Of a DNA stretch of 64,000 bases, positions 58,801-64,000 are shown in pieces. Source of the DNA: Adenophora triphylla var. japonica. Its lineage: Eukaryota; Streptophyta; Magnoliopsida; Asterales; Campanulaceae. Every line of letters begins with the position of its first letter. Position 1 is the stretch's first letter. The translations under genes and the position numbers were made by a program. The notes beneath the pieces were generated by a model. That model was not told the origin of the DNA. It saw only the letters and a program-made list of their open reading frames with translations, and made no database searches. The stretch covers positions 496,001 through 560,000 of the forward strand of contig JAFEMH010000526.1 in NCBI GenBank assembly GCA_022495995.1, in the 5' to 3' direction.

Positions 58801-59200
58801 CTATACACTTCTTTAAACATTCAATCTTAAAATTGTATTAAATTGGTTACAATATTGTCTTATAGATAGTGAACATCCGGGTGATGCCAAGGCTGCGAGG
58901 TTAAGACATTTAGCATCATCTCCGTACTTGAACGTTCATTTATACAACGGTTATTTCGTGAATGGCTATGTGTTTCATACCAAAGCTTACGGGGGCTCTA
59001 AATTGACGTGGAATAGCGGTGTGAAGCTTATAGGGAATGATTATTATGGCGTCCTGAAAGAAGTAGTCGAGGTGGAGTATTTCGGTAGAAACTTGGTGTT
59101 GTCTTGTTCAATTGTGATTGGCGGGATGCTTTGTGCGAGGTGTTAAGAAGCACCCCATATTTGACCTCGTCGATGTAAAGGACTCGTCCGAGACATAATG
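55871..59200 (+). pseudogene. CACTA transposase, TNP2 type
   Basis: ATG at 55871 gives RSWMYKRKLPNQRGINP, the Transpos_assoc start. After a one-base shift come FVEFAQLNKTGHMDKDGKIR and CPCDKCCN. 56540-57380 is the Transposase_21 core: LVGRIGLCYEKIDACKN, SKSTAEAMRWHKES, PSDGEAWKHFDETYP, LPPQVVYE/CMSDPYMFLS in alternate frames, and WEDGVETWDAFKRENFSMKA followed by ALMWTINDFPAYGMLSGWST. DVMHIEKNVFDNVFNTLMDF lies near 57590. A DUF4218-like stretch (KKLEESIVVTLCKLEKIFPP, RYLGQLKRKMSNRAVVEAS) spans 58020-58450, with an intron near 58195-58283. A DUF4216-like stretch (NGYFVNGYVFHTKAYGG, DYYGVLKEVVEVEYFGRNLV) spans 58900-59150. It ends in a Glu-rich tail. Many one-base shifts make this copy non-coding as written. 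Confidence 0.88.
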
Positions 59201-59683
59201 GCGACGACGTCTTCATCTTAGCATCTCAAGCACAACGGTATACATGACTCCCTACCTCGTCCGCGACCCGACGGATTGTGGGCTGTTTGGATGACCAAGG
59301 CTAGGAGCATGATTGACAACCTACCCTCGTCGACAACTTCTGAGTCGTCATTAGAAACACCCTATCAAGAGGATGAAATGCCGGTGCCACCTAACGTTTC
59401 ATCGGCTAATCATCCATTAGATGATGTCACTCATATTCCTCAAAATGTTGATGAACCCGAGGAGGATATCTTACCAGTGAATTTGCCAACTCCCCCGCCT
59501 CGTTCAGTCATCTCGCGCACATTGATATTGATGAATCGAGAGGAAGAGGAAGAGGAAGAGGAAGAGGAAGAGGAAGAGGAAGAGGAACCGAGTTTGATTC
59601 ATCGTAGTCCGAAGACGAAGATGAAGAACTCGAGTTTTGTAGTAATTCGAAGTCCAGTGATGATGATGGGAACGAAGATTAAT
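59201..59683 (+). other. C-terminal tail region of the transposase, acidic
   Basis: Open frame 59276-59713 with Ser/Pro-rich sequence and a (GAGGAA)n tract at about 59540-59588 encoding a Glu run. Probably the end of the TNP2 protein after one or more frame changes. Confidence 0.45.
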
Positions 59684-59990
59684 AATAGTTTAAAGTTTAA
59701 AATTGTATTGTGAATGCTTTAGATTATTAGAACTTTAAAGTTTTATATGTATTGTGAATGCTTTAGATTATTAGAACTTTAAAGTTTCATATGTATTGTG
59801 AATACTTTAGATTATTTTTAATATCCGTCGTTTTATATATATTGTGAATGCTTTAGATTATTAGAACTTTAAAGTTTTATATGTATTGTGAATGCTTTAT
59901 ATTATTAATAATTTAAAGTTTTATATGTATTGTGAATGCTTTAGATTATTAGAACTTTAAAGTTTTAGATGTATTGTGAATATATTGTTT
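59684..59990. repeat. AT-rich tandem repeat, unit about 53 bp, five to six copies
   Basis: Copies of TATTGTGAATGCTTTAGATT and ATTAGAACTTTAAAGTTT follow each other between the two transposon genes. Confidence 0.9.
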
Positions 59991-60034
59991 CCTATTGTTA
60001 AAGTTGTATATTTTAATATTTTTACCCAACGTAT

Positions 60035-61820
60035 ATGAGTTCTAGTAGAAAGGGCAAGGGTAAGAGGACCAAGCCCATTTACACTTTGATTACTGGGACG
60101 CAACCGTCCCGATCCGGTAGCGATGATGTTGACCCCTCACACAGTAGTACTAGCTCCACCTCTGGGGCCGGTACTCAGACTACCGTCGATTCTGAGGGGA
60201 GGATATATGTCAGGATCTCATCACTTTATGACCAGTAAGTAACTCTTCATTAATTTGATATAAGTTGGTTCCTTTTTGCTTTATATATAATTCATTATTT
60301 AAGTTAAAATGTTATTGTATAAATATACTTGGCAGGTTTGTAGGTGGATACCCCACCCCAGGGACTAAGATCGGGCAATACTGGCGGTCTCGAAAAATGA
60401 CCGAGTTTTGGCCCAGCGGAAAAAATTGCCACGAGAGGCGGAAGGACGATGCGTGGGATGAGTTTAAGGTAATGTGTTAATGGTTTTTATTTAAAACTTA
60501 AATGTTAGTTTGTTATTAAAATGTTATAATTAATAATGATTATACTCTTTTAGTTTTGTAATGTTATCATTATATGTTGTAGGCTAAATGTTATTGGGCG
60601 CCGAGAGATCGGCGAGGCGACGGCTAGATATGTTTTCGATCGCGGGCTCACAAGCTATTTACGGATTTTATTTGTAACATATTTATCTATCCTTAATTAG
60701 TTTAATTAACAATGATTATACTCTTTTAATTTTATAATGTCATCATTATATGTTTACGAGATATTCATATTTTTTATAGGTACCACGAAGAAAAATTATT
60801 ATACTACTCGGCTCGCGGCGGGAGAACAGCCCTTGTGTCCTACTTTTATGACCGATGAGGTGTTTGGTCAATTTTGCGAATATTGGGGGTCGCTGCGGCG
60901 AAGGCTATATCCGAACGAGGCCAAGGCCAATAGAGCGAGCTCCTCGGGGTCGGCGGCGTTGCATACGGGGACGCTCACGATCGCCAGAGCATCACGACCG
61001 CATGGTATGTATGTTAATTTAAATGTAGTAGTGTATGGATGCTTTTAAATAGGTTTATGTACGTATGTTAGTGGGAGCCAATGTTGATGCTATGAAATCC
61101 ATAGTTTTAGTGTAAATGTAGTGTATGCATGCTTTTAAATCGGTTTAAATGTTGCATTTATATATACAATTTCAAAGTAATAATCTCGCTTATTTTATTT
61201 ATAGGAAAGTGAGTATGGTCCGAATATCACTTTTGTGGATGTTTACGCTAGCACCCATATTCGGAATTCTACGGCGCCCGATCAACCTCCATGATGGGTT
61301 GACGATCGATCTGCACGCCTTTGTAAGTAAACTACCATTAAATGACTTGATTTTGAATATGTAAATTTATTTATGTACCTTACATTGTGTATATGATTAT
61401 AATTGTTTGTTTTATTTTTCAGCCGCATATCAAGCCGCCGTTGTTCCCGAAGGAACGCCTCCGGCGAGCCCGTCCCCTTCGTGCTGATGTTTGGCAGAGG
61501 TCACCTCTCGGGGACATCCAAGGAGAGGAGCCCGAGTGTTAGGGATGGGGATTACGGGCGGCAATGCCCGTCGGCGTCGGCCGGCCGTCGGCGAAATGTA
61601 GCCCGGCCAGCGTTTCATGATCCGAGGGTCGACACTCTGGAGGCTGCGTTGGAGGAGGAAACGCGAGCGGGCAAAGCTTGCGGATGCTTTGGCGGTTCGG
61701 ACGCGGATGCAGGAGGAGAACGATCGACGTCATGCGAGAGATTCGTAGACAAAGCATGCGTAGACTCAAAGACAATTGGCGCTGTTGATGGCTCATCTCG
61801 GCCAGGACTCCCAGGGTAAT
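60035..61820 (+). CDS. CACTA TNPA-like second gene (plant transposase, Ptta/En/Spm type)
   Basis: Multi-exon gene. Exon 1, 60035-about 60237: MSSSRKGKGKRTKPIYTLIT and a Ser/Thr-rich stretch, ending at GTAAGT. Exon 2, about 60336-60470: FVGGYPTPGTKIGQYWRSRK then WPSGKNCHERRKDDAWDEFK. Exon 3, about 60583-60670: KCYWAPRDRR and DRGLTSYLR, with a frame shift. Exon 4, about 60780-61005: YYTTRLAAGEQPLCPTFMTD and FCEYWGSLRRRLYPNEAKAN. Exon 5, about 61205-61323: ESEYGPNITFVDVY with frame shifts. Exon 6, from about 61424: PHIKPPLFPKERLRRA and a coiled-coil-like end. W-x3-(D/E)-(F/Y)-type Ptta motifs and the EYG-x-F-D order fit PF03004. TNPA-like proteins bind the subterminal repeats and assist excision. 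Small shifts probably inactivate it. Confidence 0.75.
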
Positions 61821-61917
61821 TTCCCGCCTCCCCCAGGTTGATTGCGGACATTTTTAGACATTTTTGTATTAATTTATACTTGTTTGTAAACATTTGAGAC
61901 ATTTGGTACCCGCGGGA

Positions 61918-62028
61918 GCCCTCCCGCCTCTCCCCCGCTCCCCCTCTCCCCCTCTCCCCCTCCCCCTCCCCCTCTCCCCTCCCCCCCTCCCCCCTCCCCT
62001 CCCCTCCCCTCTCCCCCTCCTCCTCCCG
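61918..62028. repeat. C-rich (minus strand G-rich) simple repeat
   Basis: About 110 bp of CCCCCTCTCCCCCTCCCC-type sequence; the minus strand is a run of G4-G6 tracts separated by A or AGA. Lies just after the second transposon gene. Confidence 0.95.
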
Positions 62029-62159
62029 AATTGGTACGGTGGTATTTAGTTTTTATTTGGTACGCTGATATTTGAATTTTAGTTTTTATAGTTTTAGTTT
62101 TATAAATTGAAATGTTATATCAGGTACAAAAAATTTTGGTTTATTGATATTTTAAATTA

Positions 62160-62740
62160 TTTTTTAAAAATTTATTTCGTAATCGCCGACGGAAATTTTC
62201 CGTCGCCAAATTAATGCCGAAATAAAAATTAATTAAATAAATTAATTTCAAATGACGGAATTTCCGCCGCTATAATCATTTAATTTTTATTTAATTTTTA
62301 ATTTCAAGGAAATTTCCGTCGCCTGTAATAAAATTTAAATTAAAATTAAATAATTTCAATTACGGTAATTTCCGCCGCTGAAATAATTTAATTTTAATTT
62401 AAATTTTATTACGCTGACGGAAATTTCCGCCGCCGAAATTAATTTAATTAAATTAATTTTTATTACAGACGGAAATTTCCGCTCGAAATGAAAATTTAAT
62501 TAAATTAAATTAATATAGCAATTGAATTTTCCGTCGCCGAAACCATTAATTCACCGGCGGAATTAATTTCCGTCGGTAAAATAAAAAAATAGCGGCGGAA
62601 ATTGACCCGTCGGAGCACTGCGACGAGCTGGTAGCGGCGGACCACCGACGGAATTTTTCCGTCGGTGATTTATTTTAGCGACGGAAATATAATTTTAGCG
62701 GCGGAAATTTCCGTCGCTAAATGACCTTTTTCTGGTAGTG
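62160..62740 (+). repeat. CACTA right subterminal repeats and TIR
   Basis: Alternating GGAAATTTCCGTCGCC/GCCGAAATTAATTTAATTAA blocks and CCGACGGAATTTTTCCGTCG palindromes, ending in TTTTTCTGGTAGTG at 62727-62740. Confidence 0.9.
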
Positions 62741-62743
62741 AGT

Positions 62744-64000
62744 TGCCACCTTTTGGCTTGGCCCCAAATCATCTATATCTATATCTATATCTATTTATAT
62801 ATAAAAGCAAAGAAGCCAAGGTTTTCCCCCCAAAAGACAACGGTATTTTCGTAATTTCACGTCATGACAAAATTGAAGATATAGCATCAACAGTTGACGT
62901 GGCAGGCTCTGATTGGAAGAATATTAGGCACGTGCAGTACACGCGCCGACATAGGCGCGTGTACACAGGCGATTTTTCACACGCAGAAAAATGCCCGTGT
63001 ACGCAGGTGGAGAAGGAGGGATATCTCAATTCCCACATCTATAGAAAAAGAAAGTGAAATGACCTTGCCTTGGCCAAGGTTAGCATAATCATTCGGCCGT
63101 GGCATTGCTAGAATTGGCCGGCCTTGGCCTTGAATTTTTTCAAAAAATAATTTTGTTAAAAATTTATTTTAAGAAAGTAATTTGAATAAGAATTTTTTTA
63201 AAAAAACGGTTAAAACGGTATAACCGGTAAATCGTAATCGGTCAAACACAAATCAAGTCACAATCGGTCAAACACAAACCAAAGCACAATCGGTGAAACA
63301 CAAACCAAGGCTGCAAGGCACAATCGGTCAGCAAACAAATCAAATCAAAAAATCAAACGATCAAACACAAACCAAGGCTGCAAGGCACAATCGGTCAGCT
63401 AACAAATCAAATAAAAAAATTAAAGTAAAAACTCCATCTCACTTTAAATTACAAATTCATAGAGACTATTTTCATTTGATTTGGACACAGAAAAAATCCT
63501 CTTTTTTAAATATAAATTTCTTTAACAATAATTATTAATAAAGAAAACTAAATATAAATATTATTTTTATTAATTTTTTATTGACTAGGAAATAATATTC
63601 AAGACTTTTTTTATTGCTGATATTTTTTACAAAAAGGTATGTAAAAAAAGATAGAAAATAACTAAACAAACGAAAATATATAAAAGAAAAGAGGGACGAA
63701 AATCGGTCAACACACCCAATCGGTCAACACACCCACAAACTCCAATCGGTCAACACTCCAATTTCGCGTATATGCAGGCGGATTTCCTTTTTTTTTTTTT
63801 TTAATTGGGACATCATGTAGCGAGTTTAACCGATCGGATCGGTTGTGACAAGGATCGGTAATCATTTACATGGTGACCGATCAATAATAAGTGAATGACC
63901 GATCGATCCAAGGTAACCGGTCAATAAATAATAAGGTCAACGGTTGACCGACCGATCCAAGTAACCGGTCAATAAATAATAAGGTAGCCAATCCAAGTAA
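62744..64000. repeat. Flank with short repeats, no gene seen
   Basis: Starts with ATCTATATCTATATCTATTT followed by ATATATAAAAGCAAAG, a possible Helitron 5' end. A perfect hairpin lies at 62937-62964 (11-bp arms GTACACGCGCC). Copies of AATCGGTCAAACACAAACCA run from about 63236 to 63410, sparse CAATCGGTCAACAC copies near 63700-63760, and units with AACCGGTCAATAAATAATAA at about 63915-63990. Open frames here show no family. Confidence 0.6.

Larger units (their letters stand above)
46467..62740 (+). mobile_element. CACTA (En/Spm) DNA transposon, complete
   Basis: 16,274 bp. Left end CACTACCAGAAACAGGCCAT and right end, inverted, CACTACCAGAAAAAGGTCAT, both followed by TTAGCGACGG. Target duplication AGT at 46464-46466 and 62741-62743. 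Subterminal arrays of GCGACGGAA/TTCCGCCGC motifs lie at both ends. Internal genes: a PMD/DUF7745-like frame (54085-55650), a TNP2-type transposase (55871-59200) and a TNPA-like gene (60035-61820), all on the plus strand. It also carries a Helitron (51038-51336) and several inverted repeats, some made from host-gene fragments. Coding regions have frame changes, so the copy is probably non-autonomous now. Confidence 0.95.

Overview
The window is nuclear DNA of a flowering plant, most likely a eudicot. It has spliced host genes with GT-AG introns: a KH-domain RNA-binding protein, a RETICULATA-related plastid protein and an LRR receptor kinase. Between and inside these sits a thick layer of transposons. 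The species cannot be named from the sequence.

Layout. 669-1790 holds the last four exons of a KH/STAR-type gene (+). 2828-3868 is a RETICULATA-related (DUF3411) gene (+) with two apparent frameshifts. A decayed LRR-VIII-1 receptor-kinase copy (-) runs from about 40.44 kb to 39.15-37.95 kb and resumes at 4990-4612. It is split by a 32.8-kb nested block lying in one of its introns. An intact paralogue (-) follows at 46082-41096. A 16.3-kb CACTA transposon (46467-62740) sits 385 bp upstream of that gene. The last 1.26 kb is repeat-rich flank.

Nested block 5030-37843. Element A is a Ty3/Gypsy chromovirus-like element (-, about 5.35 kb without insertions, TSD CATTA, tRNA-iMet PBS). It was hit twice. 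Element C (7467-17349, -, 9.88 kb, TSD ATGTA) is a Tat-type element with near-identical 595-bp LTRs. Element B (18727-36294, +, 17.6 kb, TSD CCTAT) is a larger Tat/Ogre-type element with 1.4-kb LTRs. Both B and C carry a second RNase H. Each also carries an extra spliced gene on the opposite strand between integrase and 3' LTR: a Transposase_28-like/coiled-coil protein in C and a plant-mobile-domain (PMD) protein in B.

CACTA element. It has CACTACCAGAAA termini, AGT target duplication, subterminal GCGACGGAA-type repeats, a decayed TNP2-type transposase (Transpos_assoc, Transposase_21, DUF4218 and DUF4216 parts), a TNPA-like second gene, a PMD/DUF7745-like ORF and a nested Helitron. It also carries host-gene fragments arranged as inverted repeats, including a RAD16/SNF2 helicase piece.

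Most striking observations: (i) in element C, Gag-Pro and RT are separated only by an in-frame TAG CAA TTA, the exact plant-virus stop-readthrough context; (ii) the palindromic heptamer CAASTTG is scattered about 40 times through element C, in LTRs, coding and noncoding DNA alike; (iii) B's antisense PMD gene has a promoter region that resembles B's own LTR promoter, with the same GGTCCGTACGGACC palindromes; (iv) RAD16-derived and other foldbacks in the CACTA element could yield hairpin RNA; (v) a lone LTR-like sequence carries perfect heat-shock elements. Many one-base frameshifts, including in a host gene, suggest consensus errors in GC-rich or homopolymer stretches and call for caution about pseudogene claims.
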